A stretch of 11,537 bases of DNA, from NCBI GenBank assembly GCA_900549105.1, contig URND01000098.1, positions 1 through 11,537 of the forward strand, given 5' to 3'. Numbering within the stretch: position 1 is the stretch's first letter; each line of letters opens with the position of its first letter. Of this stretch, positions 1-6,495 are shown in pieces. Made by a program: the position numbers and the translations under genes. The DNA is from an uncultured Eubacteriales bacterium. GTDB lineage: Bacteria; Bacillota; Clostridia; Lachnospirales; Lachnospiraceae. Below the pieces are notes generated by a model. The model searched no databases and was not told the origin of the DNA. It saw only the letters and a program-made list of their open reading frames with translations.

Positions 1-168
1 GCCTAAAGGGTAGTGCTTTTCGTCTGTGAGGTATTCAAGGGATATTTCTCTTTTGCGCTTCCTGCGACCTGTCCTCGCTGCGTTGATCGTTGCGTTTCGG
101 ATAACGACTTTGCAAAAGGCATGGAAAGTGTACTCGATATGTTCCTGGTATTCTTCTGTGCAGGTCAT
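1..168 (-). CDS. Small sigma-70-like protein of mobile elements, N-terminal 56 codons (3' end outside window)
   Basis: An open frame begins with ATG at 166-168 and runs without a stop to base 1. A GGGGGG-type ribosome binding site lies about eight bases upstream. The visible protein starts MTCTEEYQEHIEYTFHAFCK, followed by a basic stretch (RTGRRKRKREISLEYL, about residues 32-47). From memory this matches the small sigma-70/ECF-like regulators of about 140 residues carried by Firmicutes integrative conjugative elements; their usual C-terminal sigma region 4 helix-turn-helix would lie beyond the window. It follows the MATE stop by 45 bases with no clear terminator between, so it may be co-transcribed. 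The family name is recalled from the N-terminus only, so certainty is moderate; the reading frame itself is well supported. Confidence 0.55.
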   Translation of the reverse strand, partial: MTCTEEYQEHIEYTFHAFCKVVIRNATINAARTGRRKRKREISLEYLTDEKHYPLG

Positions 169-213
169 GGAAAATCCCCCCTTTCGTCCATAAAGGATAT
201 ATATTGCAATTTC

Positions 214-1569
214 CTATGAAATATCTGAATTTGTTACCCCTTTCCTTTTCCATTTGCCGCTTCTAAAACGCCATAAAGCAAATATCGCAGTACATAACCA
301 TGTAAGTGCTGTTGTCCACCAAATCCCCCATTGACCGATAAATGAGAGATTGGTTAATATGAAAACGAACACTAACCGACAGGCAATTTCTAAAATTCCA
401 TTTACCATAGAATAAAAAGAATCGCCAGTACCATTTAATAGATAACGTAATATTTGAGATATACCTAATGCCACAAAAAATACACTGGTAATGTGAATAC
501 CTTTTACAGCATTTTCAATAATAGCCGTATCCGATACAAAAATATTCATTATTATTCTCCCAAATCCCCAAAAGGCCAAAAACAAAATGAGCGAATATAC
601 GGCACATATTTTCAAGGCAGAAAATAGTCCTTGCTTTATTCTTTCTGTTTTCCCGGCTCCGGTATTTTGTCCTGTATAAGTTGCAATTGCTGTACCCAGT
701 GCTGTAAAAGGCTGCTGGATTAAATTTTCTATCTGGCTTGTTGCTGTGAATGCCCCTATTACGCTTGTTCCAAATCCATTGATTACCCACTGTAAAATGC
801 TGCTTGACAAATAGATAAGCGAATATTGAAAGCCCATTGGTATACAGACTTTTAGAATTTGTTTTGCAATCGTTTTATCAAACTTAGCTTCCTTTATCGC
901 TTTTTCAAAATAAGAATATTTTTTTACGGCGTAAACAAAGCATAAAATTCCTGCTATTCCTTGAGCTAACAAAGAAGCGATAGCAGTTCCCTCTACACCC
1001 GTATGGAAAAACAGTACGAATACTAAATCAAAGACAATGTTCAATACGCTGCAAACTGCCAAAAAAATAATTGGTGTTTTTGCGTCGCCTAATGAACGCA
1101 AAACACTAAATGGAATGTAATAAACAATTACGATAATCAAACCACCCATAGATATTGACATATAGTTGACTGAATCTGCCAATAAGGAAACAGGCGTATT
1201 TAACAGTATTAGAATTGGTTTTGTAATAAGCAATGCAAAAGCGGAAATAACCAATGTACTCAATATGCTTATCATTGTTCCGTTTCTAATTGCAAAAGCT
1301 GTACCTAATTCATCATTTGCTCCATAGAATTGCGAAACAACAATTCCTGAACCAATGGCTATACCTAAGCAGAGGGAAGTAAATACCATTGATATGGAGC
1401 CAGTTGCCCCTACTGAAGCAAAGGCATTTGCGCCTATTAAGTGCCCTACAATAATTCTATCTACAATGATAAATGACTGTTGAAAAATCGTTCCCAACAT
1501 AAGTGGTATAGCAAAGGACAAAAGTAATTTTGTGGGATTGCCCGTTGTCATATTTGTTTGTCTGCTCAT
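214..1569 (-). CDS. MATE-family multidrug/Na+ (or H+) antiporter
   Basis: A 451-residue integral membrane protein of normal MATE length (about 12 hydrophobic segments). It exports cationic drugs or metabolites in exchange for Na+ or H+. The N-terminus (TTGNPTKLLLSFAIPLMLG) and the TM1-TM2 motif FQQSFIIVDRIIVGHLIGA (residues 29-47, with the usual Asp at 37) are characteristic, as is the RSLGDAKTP motif after TM5. I place the start at ATG 1567-1569 because AGGAG and GGAG elements precede it and the family N-terminus begins there. The frame is open further up to a TTG at 1662, but that extension runs through an RNA hairpin. The gene is AT-rich compared with genes to the right. It sits downstream of the CD3324-family gene and a potential attenuator, suggesting inducible expression. 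Substrate is unknown. Confidence 0.9.
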   Translation of the reverse strand: MSRQTNMTTGNPTKLLLSFAIPLMLGTIFQQSFIIVDRIIVGHLIGANAFASVGATGSISMVFTSLCLGIAIGSGIVVSQFYGANDELGTAFAIRNGTMISILSTLVISAFALLITKPILILLNTPVSLLADSVNYMSISMGGLIIVIVYYIPFSVLRSLGDAKTPIIFLAVCSVLNIVFDLVFVLFFHTGVEGTAIASLLAQGIAGILCFVYAVKKYSYFEKAIKEAKFDKTIAKQILKVCIPMGFQYSLIYLSSSILQWVINGFGTSVIGAFTATSQIENLIQQPFTALGTAIATYTGQNTGAGKTERIKQGLFSALKICAVYSLILFLAFWGFGRIIMNIFVSDTAIIENAVKGIHITSVFFVALGISQILRYLLNGTGDSFYSMVNGILEIACRLVFVFILTNLSFIGQWGIWWTTALTWLCTAIFALWRFRSGKWKRKGVTNSDIS

Positions 1570-1652
1570 TTTTATAACTCCTTTCTCCTGACCTATACTA
1601 TTATAGATTTTATCTGAAACTGGAAAAGGGCAGAAAACAATTATAATCATTC

Positions 1653-1696
1653 TATCCGACAAAAAGGGCTTTACCCTTTTTGTCGGATAAAGCCCT
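1653..1696 (-). promoter_or_regulatory. Overlapping terminator and competing hairpin (attenuator-like) before the MATE gene
   Basis: Read on the minus strand, AGGGCTTTA (1696-1688) can pair with TAAAGCCCT (1673-1665), followed by a run of five T: a typical intrinsic terminator with a 14-base loop. The same bases also take part in a perfect 16-bp hairpin, TATCCGACAAAAAGGG (1689-1674) with its complement (1668-1653), which has no T run after it. The two folds exclude each other. The first terminator strand overlaps the stop codon of the CD3324 gene, so a ribosome there would mask it and favour read-through into the MATE gene. The pairings are seen directly; the regulatory role is inferred. It could also be simply a terminator of the CD3324 gene. 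Confidence 0.6.
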
Positions 1697-1958
1697 ATAA
1701 CTCAGATTTTATTATCTTGCGAATTGTATCATAGGAAAGATGAAAATGTTCACAAAGTTCATCAATGTTCATACCATTACGGTGCAAATCAATTATACTA
1801 TTATTTCTCTGCACATAATACTGTTTTGAACCACTTTTACTGCCCCATGATTTTTTACTCTCCATAGATGGAACATACAGTAGCTGCCCGTTTACATAAA
1901 CAGATAGCTCTTTCAAAAGTTCCTTAGGGAGCACATCTGCTGCATTTAAATATTTCAT
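1695..1958 (-). CDS. CD3324-family small helix-turn-helix protein
   Basis: An 87-residue protein. The N-terminal half (MKYLNAADVLPKELLKELSVYV, then GQLLYVPS) and the KSWGSKSGSKQYYVQRN segment (about residues 36-52) match the CD3324-like family as I remember it. The C-terminal third (SIIDLHRNGMNIDELCEHF followed by HLSYDTIRKII) is a Mor/resolvase-like helix-turn-helix that could bind DNA. The start has an AAAGGA ribosome binding site 12 bases upstream, partly held in a hairpin. It is preceded by an encoded leader peptide and followed by competing hairpins, then the MATE pump. It may regulate the pump or only serve as a translated relay in attenuation; nothing in the sequence decides this. Confidence 0.75.
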   Translation of the reverse strand: MKYLNAADVLPKELLKELSVYVNGQLLYVPSMESKKSWGSKSGSKQYYVQRNNSIIDLHRNGMNIDELCEHFHLSYDTIRKIIKSEL

Positions 1959-1970
1959 GAATTTATTCCG

Positions 1971-1997
1971 TCCTTTACTTAATTTTATTAAATAAAG
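1971..1997 (-). promoter_or_regulatory. Hairpin holding the ribosome binding site of the CD3324-family gene
   Basis: In the transcript CTTTATTTAAT (1997-1987) pairs with ATTAAGTAAAG (1983-1973) around an AAA loop. The stem has eleven pairs, one a U-G wobble. The last strand contains AAAG of the AAAGGA ribosome binding site at 1976-1971. The structure is AT-rich and therefore weak, but it directly abuts the larger leader hairpins, so upstream refolding could affect it. Confidence 0.4.
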
Positions 1998-1998
1998 T

Positions 1999-2069
1999 GC
2001 AGAATCAGCAGATTATGCAACTATCATTTATCCCATACAGACCGTTGCATGTCTACTATTCTGCATGGG
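1999..2069 (-). promoter_or_regulatory. Mutually exclusive leader hairpins downstream of a leader peptide
   Basis: Two alternative stems can be drawn in the transcript. Stem A pairs CCCATGCAGA (2069-2060) with TCTGTATGGG (2041-2032), ten pairs including one wobble. Stem B pairs 2064-2044 with 2021-1999: GCAGAAT with ATTCTGC, AGTAGA with TCTGCT, and ATGCAAC with GTTGCAT, about 20 pairs in all. The stems share bases 2060-2064, so only one can form. The leader peptide stop codon (2058-2056) lies inside stem B and just past the first arm of stem A, so ribosome position would choose between them. The role is inferred. Confidence 0.5.
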
Positions 2070-2112
2070 AAAATTCATTATCTGAACAATTCTGATTATT
2101 AACGTTCACCAC
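2056..2112 (-). CDS. Leader peptide, 18 codons
   Basis: A short open frame starts at one of two consecutive GTG codons (2112-2110 or 2109-2107) and ends at TAG 2058-2056. From the second GTG it reads MNVNNQNCSDNEFSHAE. It is preceded by AAAGGAGGTG (2126-2117), a full match to the anti-Shine-Dalgarno sequence at ideal spacing, much stronger than the site of the following gene. Its end lies within mutually exclusive hairpins. The peptide resembles no family I know and most likely acts in cis, as in translational or transcriptional attenuation of ribosome-protection and efflux genes. No obvious stall motif is visible. Confidence 0.55.
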   Translation of the reverse strand: MVNVNNQNCSDNEFSHAE

Positions 2113-2164
2113 CAAACACCTCCTTTGATAAATCCGGCAAGCATTAAACTAAGAATATTTATAG

Positions 2165-2173
2165 AGTATAGCA
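2165..2173 (-). promoter_or_regulatory. Extended -10 promoter for leader peptide, CD3324 and MATE genes
   Basis: On the minus strand TGC-TATACT (2173-2165) is a good extended -10 element, placing the transcript start near 2158. The -35 region (about 2188-2193, TGGCTT) is weak, as is usual with extended -10 promoters. It sits directly after the terminator of the ABC operon, so this is an independent transcription unit with a short leader of about 30 bases before the leader peptide ribosome binding site. Confidence 0.5.
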
Positions 2174-2183
2174 AATCTTGAAG

Positions 2184-2243
2184 AAAAAAGCCACCTATTT
2201 GGGCACCTTCCTTGCGGAGGGTGCCGAAACCGCAGCTTTTTTT
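2184..2243 (-). terminator. Intrinsic terminator ending the ABC importer operon (potentially bidirectional)
   Basis: A GGCACC/GGTGCC stem (2202-2207 with 2219-2224), continued by a wobble and TCC/GGA around a TTGC loop, is embedded in a longer imperfect stem. Its outer arms are A-rich on the left and T-rich on the right (AAAAAAG at 2184-2190, GCTTTTTTT near 2235-2243). Read leftward it ends in GGCTTTTTT. It lies about ten bases after the ATPase stop codon. Confidence 0.85.
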
Positions 2244-2252
2244 CTATGAAAA

Positions 2253-3260
2253 TTATAAGAAAATACAATCATCCTCTTTAAGAGCCAGATAAACATCTGT
2301 ATTGTTTTCAATAAGTGTCGCTTTCTTGAACAATACGTCCACATCCACCTGTTTATCGCCGCAGAGAACCGCATAACGCAGAACATTTCCGTGCGGAAGG
2401 CTGACAGAAACTTTACCTTTCATTGTCAAATAGCCCTCTTTTTCAATTGGCTGCGTGCTGATTTCCACAATCTCCGGACGGAAGGCCACATCTTTGGCAT
2501 CCGCCTGTTTTCCGGTCAGCTTCTGGAAATCTTCCATCGGCATAATATTATAATGGCCGATAAAGGTAGCCGCAAATTTGGATACCGGCTGAGTGTACAT
2601 CTGAGTCGGAGCTGCCGACTGTTCAATCCGGCCTTTATACATCAGATGAATCACATCGGACATAACCATCGCCTCATCCTGATCATGGGTTACGAAAATT
2701 GCCGTAATATTCATTTCCTTCTGAATACGACGGATTTCCACCTGCAGAGAATGACGAAGCAGTGCGTCAATAGCAGACAACGGTTCATCGAGAAGCAATA
2801 CCTTTGGATGGGTCACCATCGCACGGGCCAGAGCGGCACGCTGCTGCTGACCGCCGGACATCTGAGACGGATAGTGATGAAGATGGTCGGACAAGCCAAC
2901 GATATCTACCATTTCTTCAACCCGCTTCGTAATTTCTTCCTGAGGTACTTTCTTCAGCTTTAAGCCGAAAGCCACATTCTGAGCCACGTCCATATTTGGG
3001 AAAAGACTGTACTGCTGGAATACCATACCGATATCTCTGTCCTTCGGGTTCACATCGGTAATATCCTTGCCGTCCAGATAGATTTTACCGGAGGTTACTG
3101 TTTCCAAACCGGACAGACAACGGAGCAATGTACTTTTTCCACAACCTGAAGGTCCAAGAAGTGTTACAAGCTGCCCTTTTTCAACTTCCAAATCAATATT
3201 TTTTAAAACTTCATTTTTCCCGAAACTTTTAGTTATATTTTCAAATCGAATATATGACAT
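2253..3260 (-). CDS. ABC importer ATP-binding protein (PotA/FbpC/PhnT type)
   Basis: A 335-residue cytoplasmic ATPase that powers the importer encoded by the three preceding genes. Walker A is GPSGCGKST (36-44), the Q-loop is at 82-83, the signature is MSGGQQQR (134-141), Walker B VLLLDEP (154-160), a D-loop variant SAID (162-165), and the switch histidine is H192. The region after about residue 240 (RPEIVEIS near 261-268) is a TOBE regulatory domain, as in polyamine, iron and phosphonate importers. AAAGGAG overlaps the stop of the second permease gene and serves as ribosome binding site, so translation is probably coupled. It is the last gene of the operon. ATPase function is certain; substrate is not. 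Confidence 0.93.
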   Translation of the reverse strand: MSYIRFENITKSFGKNEVLKNIDLEVEKGQLVTLLGPSGCGKSTLLRCLSGLETVTSGKIYLDGKDITDVNPKDRDIGMVFQQYSLFPNMDVAQNVAFGLKLKKVPQEEITKRVEEMVDIVGLSDHLHHYPSQMSGGQQQRAALARAMVTHPKVLLLDEPLSAIDALLRHSLQVEIRRIQKEMNITAIFVTHDQDEAMVMSDVIHLMYKGRIEQSAAPTQMYTQPVSKFAATFIGHYNIMPMEDFQKLTGKQADAKDVAFRPEIVEISTQPIEKEGYLTMKGKVSVSLPHGNVLRYAVLCGDKQVDVDVLFKKATLIENNTDVYLALKEDDCIFL

Positions 3261-3274
3261 TTCTCATCACTCCT

Positions 3275-4075
3275 TTAATTTTTCTGTGCTCTTCCCCGGC
3301 CTTCACGGCTCTTCAGGAATAATACAACCGCCGTAATTACAAAGGTTACGAACATAATAATTACAAACACGGCACTGGCTTTCGTACTATCACTCTTCAT
3401 TGTCTGATAGAGGAATATCTGCATATTCGGAGCCGAGGTTCCGGCAAGATTTCGAATCAGAACATAGTCACCAAAGATAATACCGACAGCCAAAAGTGAC
3501 GATACAATAATGGCTGAAATGATGTTCGGCACAACCACTCTGAAGAAGGCATAAATCTTCGAAGCGCCGAGCATCTCTGCCGCTTCAATCAATGTCAGCA
3601 TATTCACGGCCCGCATACCGTTTCGGATACCCTGATAAATATAAGGCAAAATGACGATACAATATGCTCCCATCAACATAACCAGTCGGTTACTCAAAAT
3701 CGATTTTGTTCCCACATATAAAGACAAAATACTGATGGAAAGAATAACGCCCTGAATCGTATATGGAATCATACAGATAATCTGCACATACTTTTCAAGC
3801 TTTGGAAAATAAATCGTTGTCACGAACAATGCCAGCAAAACAACAATAATTGTCAATATGATCGGAACAATACACATTCCAATGGACCGTCCCACCGATG
3901 CGAGGAAATTTGCATCTGTAAACAATGATGTATAGTTGTCCAGACTGAATCCTTCCGGCAGGATGCTCGTCCATTTATGGAACATGGAATAAATAATGGA
4001 AATTACCAGGGGAATCAACAGATAAATCATAACAATAAGCATAACAGCTATAGAACCTGCGCTTTTTTTCTTCAT
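3275..4075 (-). CDS. ABC importer permease, second subunit (PotC/PhnV type)
   Basis: A 266-residue membrane protein with about six transmembrane helices. The coupling-helix EAA motif is EAAEMLGASKIYAFFRVVVP (164-183), which docks on the ATPase. The start ATG overlaps the stop of the preceding permease gene by four bases (ATGA) and has GGGAGG nine bases upstream, a sign of translational coupling and equal production of the two permeases. N-terminal SIIYSMFHKW and FSLDNYTSLFTD fit the PotC-like binding-protein-dependent permease family. Substrate unknown. Confidence 0.92.
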   Translation of the reverse strand: MKKKSAGSIAVMLIVMIYLLIPLVISIIYSMFHKWTSILPEGFSLDNYTSLFTDANFLASVGRSIGMCIVPIILTIIVVLLALFVTTIYFPKLEKYVQIICMIPYTIQGVILSISILSLYVGTKSILSNRLVMLMGAYCIVILPYIYQGIRNGMRAVNMLTLIEAAEMLGASKIYAFFRVVVPNIISAIIVSSLLAVGIIFGDYVLIRNLAGTSAPNMQIFLYQTMKSDSTKASAVFVIIMFVTFVITAVVLFLKSREGRGRAQKN

Positions 4076-4923
4076 TTTCTATTGCCTCCCTTCTGGAATC
4101 TTCTGCTTAAAGCATTGGTAATCAAAATCATAATTACCATGATTACCATCATCACAACGGACAATGCACCGCCGAGTCCGGCCCGTATCTTGACTTCACC
4201 GGTGAAACAACCTGCAATCTGAACCGGCAGAAGAGCAATATTGTCCATCATCAATGCGTAGATAGTTGCGTAAGCTGCCAAAGCATTGGCAAATAAAACG
4301 CTGAATGTACTGAGAATACTTGGCATTAACACAGGAACACCGACTTTTCTCCAGAAGAGTCCCTGCGTGCCGCCTAAAAGTGTACATGCTTCTTTCCACT
4401 GCTTCTGCACACCGTCAAAAGCCGGTATCAAAAGAAGCGTGGACAACGGAATCTGAAAATATATATAAATCAGGCTCATGCCATTCATTGTATACAAATT
4501 ATAATTCGCCAGCATATCAATGCCGAATTCTTTACCGATACTTACGATCAACCCGGCATTACCCAAAAGAATCATATAGGCGAAAGCCAGCGGAATACCG
4601 GCAAAATTGGAAACCATATTCAATACAGCCATAAATACATTATTTAATTTTCCCTGATGCTGATGTGCCGCCCTCGCCCCGAGAAAGGCGATGATAATAC
4701 CGGCAATTGCAGAAGTCAGGGATATCTTCAAACTGTTGATAATTGCTTTCTGATAAATCAGTTTTGAAAAAACAGCCTGATAATTTTCCAGCGTAAAGCC
4801 CGTTCCCCCATCTGGCCGAAAACTCTTTAAAATAACCGTAATCAAAGGTACGATTTCATAGAGCAGCGCGATAATCAAGAATGGTACTAACGCAAGTAAA
4901 TAGATACTTGTTTTCTTTTTCAT
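4072..4923 (-). CDS. ABC importer permease, first subunit (PotB/PhnU type)
   Basis: A 283-residue membrane protein with about six transmembrane helices. Helix 1 covers about residues 7-33. The EAA loop EACTLLGGTQGLFWRKVGVP (178-197) departs slightly from consensus (Cys for the second Ala). AGGAG lies nine bases before the ATG. It pairs with the next gene, whose start overlaps its stop, to form a heterodimeric channel. It lies downstream of an intrinsic terminator that separates it from the receptor gene, so its transcript level should be lower than that of the receptor. Confidence 0.92.
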   Translation of the reverse strand: MKKKTSIYLLALVPFLIIALLYEIVPLITVILKSFRPDGGTGFTLENYQAVFSKLIYQKAIINSLKISLTSAIAGIIIAFLGARAAHQHQGKLNNVFMAVLNMVSNFAGIPLAFAYMILLGNAGLIVSIGKEFGIDMLANYNLYTMNGMSLIYIYFQIPLSTLLLIPAFDGVQKQWKEACTLLGGTQGLFWRKVGVPVLMPSILSTFSVLFANALAAYATIYALMMDNIALLPVQIAGCFTGEVKIRAGLGGALSVVMMVIMVIMILITNALSRRFQKGGNRK

Positions 4924-4992
4924 TCAATTCAACTCCTGTCTGATGCTACCGTTTAGCTTATCTAAATGCGCCAGAACCCTATTTCATCATCT

Positions 4993-5024
4993 AAAAATGG
5001 GGGTGCAGGAATTTGCACCCCCAT
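4993..5024 (-). terminator. Intrinsic terminator between receptor and permease genes
   Basis: An 11-bp perfect stem, ATGGGGGTGCA (4997-5007) with TGCACCCCCAT (5014-5024), has a six-base loop. In the transcript it is followed by a T run (complement of AAAAA at 4993-4997). It lies 24 bases past the receptor stop. Such a leaky terminator normally gives excess receptor over membrane subunits; no second promoter is evident in the 70 bases before the first permease gene. Confidence 0.8.
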
Positions 5025-5048
5025 ATGTTTAGATTAGATTATAAATAG

Positions 5049-6203
5049 TTACTGTACAAGTAATGGAGCGATTTCTTCTTCCCAACGTGTTTTAGCTGTC
5101 TCGCAAGCTGCGGAATAAGCTTCTGCATCTGAAATCAGAACTGCGTCTGCAATATCTTCTTTGCTGATAACCTGGTCTGCATATTCTTCTGCAATTTCGA
5201 AATCTTCTCTTGTCGGCATAGCGCCTGCCAGTGCAAGATATGTCTGTCCTTCATCGCTGAACATAACTTCTCTTGTAAGAGCTGCTGCATGTGGATGAGG
5301 TGCATATTTGTTAATTACAGATGCGTATCCATTCTGAAGACAACCATCAGAAGGAACAACTGCTTTCATCGCATATTGGCTGATATTCTTGCTGTAAGGA
5401 ATACCCTGGAAGCTCCATACAATGCCGACTGAGATTTCACCGGATTCAAAGTTTGCCTGTGTGATATCCAGTGTATTGATTCTTCCTGCTTCAGCCATCT
5501 CTGTCCAGAATTCAAATGCCGGTTCAAGATTATTCATATCGCCGCCGAATGCATATGCGGAAGCGATAAATGCACCCTGTGCGTTACCGCCGGTAAGAGG
5601 TCCAAGGGCAACTTTGTAGTCGCCTTCACGGATATCCTGCCAGGATGTAGGTACGTTTTCAACCTGATCTGTATTTACAAGGAATGTTGTAACACCTGTG
5701 TATGCAACCATCCATTTTCCGTCTTCGCCTTTAGCCCAGTCCGGAACGCTGTCCCAATAGGAAGTCTTATACCCCTGAACAAGGTCTTCAGAAACAGCCT
5801 GTCCTGCGAATCCGTAACCAACATCGCCCATATCCTTTGTACCATTTTCGCCTTCTGTTGCGAACATCTTAAGTTCCTCAGAAGAACTCATATCGGTATC
5901 ATTATGTGTAAGACCATGAGTTTCGCTCATCGCTGTCCATAATGAACCCCAGTCAGCCCATTCATTCGGCATACCGACAGATTCAACATGACCTTCCGCT
6001 TTTGCCTTTTCAGTAAGTTCTTCCAGGCTTAAAGCATTCAAATCTACAGCGCCTTCTGCGGCTGCTGTTGTCTCCCCGCCTGTTTCGGCAGTTGTTTCAG
6101 CAGCTTTTGTTTCTTTCTTTTCTCCGCCGCCGCAGCCAACCAAAGCCAGACACATTGCTCCAGTCAAAGCAATTGCCAAAGATTTCTTAGTCATCTTTTT
6201 CAT
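5049..6203 (-). CDS. ABC importer substrate-binding lipoprotein (AfuA/PotD-like, class 1)
   Basis: A 384-residue extracellular receptor anchored by a lipid. A basic N-terminus and hydrophobic core end in lipobox LVGC, with the modified cysteine at residue 24. A disordered T/A/E-rich linker follows (about 28-52), then the periplasmic-binding-protein fold: DVGYGFAGQAV near 126, YTGVTTFLVNTDQVENVPTSW near 168-188, and IVWSFQGIPYSKN near 260. AAGGAGG precedes the ATG at good spacing. It is the first gene of the operon. The fold is shared by receptors for iron(III), polyamines, thiamine and 2-aminoethylphosphonate; I see no residue pattern that decides between them and no neighbouring catabolic gene that names the substrate. 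Confidence 0.88.
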   Translation of the reverse strand: MKKMTKKSLAIALTGAMCLALVGCGGGEKKETKAAETTAETGGETTAAAEGAVDLNALSLEELTEKAKAEGHVESVGMPNEWADWGSLWTAMSETHGLTHNDTDMSSSEELKMFATEGENGTKDMGDVGYGFAGQAVSEDLVQGYKTSYWDSVPDWAKGEDGKWMVAYTGVTTFLVNTDQVENVPTSWQDIREGDYKVALGPLTGGNAQGAFIASAYAFGGDMNNLEPAFEFWTEMAEAGRINTLDITQANFESGEISVGIVWSFQGIPYSKNISQYAMKAVVPSDGCLQNGYASVINKYAPHPHAAALTREVMFSDEGQTYLALAGAMPTREDFEIAEEYADQVISKEDIADAVLISDAEAYSAACETAKTRWEEEIAPLLVQ

Positions 6204-6215
6204 AGTTTCTCCTCC

Positions 6216-6261
6216 TTTTTTATGGACTCATATTAAAAGTCCTCATAAACCATAAAAAGAG
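6216..6261 (-). promoter_or_regulatory. 5'-leader hairpin next to the receptor gene ribosome binding site
   Basis: In the transcript TTTTTATGG (6258-6250) can pair with CCATAAAAA (6225-6217). With one bulge the stem could extend, CTC at its 5' end pairing with GAG of the AAGGAGGAG ribosome binding site. A competing small hairpin GGACT/AGTCC (6242-6238 with 6228-6224) shares the GG/CC bases. This could limit access to the ribosome binding site. It is a weak AT-rich stem, so the role is uncertain. Confidence 0.3.
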
Positions 6262-6312
6262 CAGAAAGGAATCCCCCATGACATTCTCTCTCTAACTCTA
6301 TCCGTCATAGCC

Positions 6313-6341
6313 ATTCTAACATAAATTGTGTGCATTGTAAA
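6313..6341 (-). promoter_or_regulatory. Sigma-A promoter of the ABC importer operon
   Basis: The -35 element TTTACA (6341-6336) and the -10 element TAGAAT (6318-6313) are separated by exactly 17 bases, with TG one base before the -10. The expected transcript start is near 6306, giving a leader of about 100 bases. Confidence 0.75.
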
Positions 6342-6440
6342 CTAAGAATTGTCTATTTTTCATAATCTTTTGGTACTTTTAACCTTAATTTTTCCTAACA
6401 TTCGAATTTGTCTAAATTTTCACAATATTCTTTAAAAAAC

Positions 6441-6481
6441 AAAAAGGCATAAGGGCGCTTTGACACACCTTTATGCCTTTT
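6441..6481 (-). terminator. Intrinsic terminator of purA
   Basis: AAAAGGCATAA (6442-6452) pairs with TTATGCCTTTT (6471-6481). In the minus direction the stem is followed by TTTTTGTTTTTT. It lies 15 bases after the purA stop. T runs on both sides would allow it to work both ways. Confidence 0.8.
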
Positions 6482-6495
6482 ATCTCTCACAGGAT

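Noticed and set aside
1570..1662. Longer start (TTG at 1662) for the MATE protein
   Set aside because: The added 31 residues are unlike MATE N-termini and are encoded through a perfect hairpin, while ATG 1569 has good AGGAG/GGAG ribosome binding sites.
2391..2963. A 190-codon plus-strand open frame
   Set aside because: It lies entirely antisense to the ABC ATPase gene, whose Walker, signature and switch motifs are intact. The plus-strand product shows no domain or ribosome binding site evidence.
6044..6125. Repeat-like T/A/E-rich coding stretch in the receptor gene
   Set aside because: It encodes the ordinary low-complexity linker after a lipoprotein signal peptide, not a DNA repeat or CRISPR unit.
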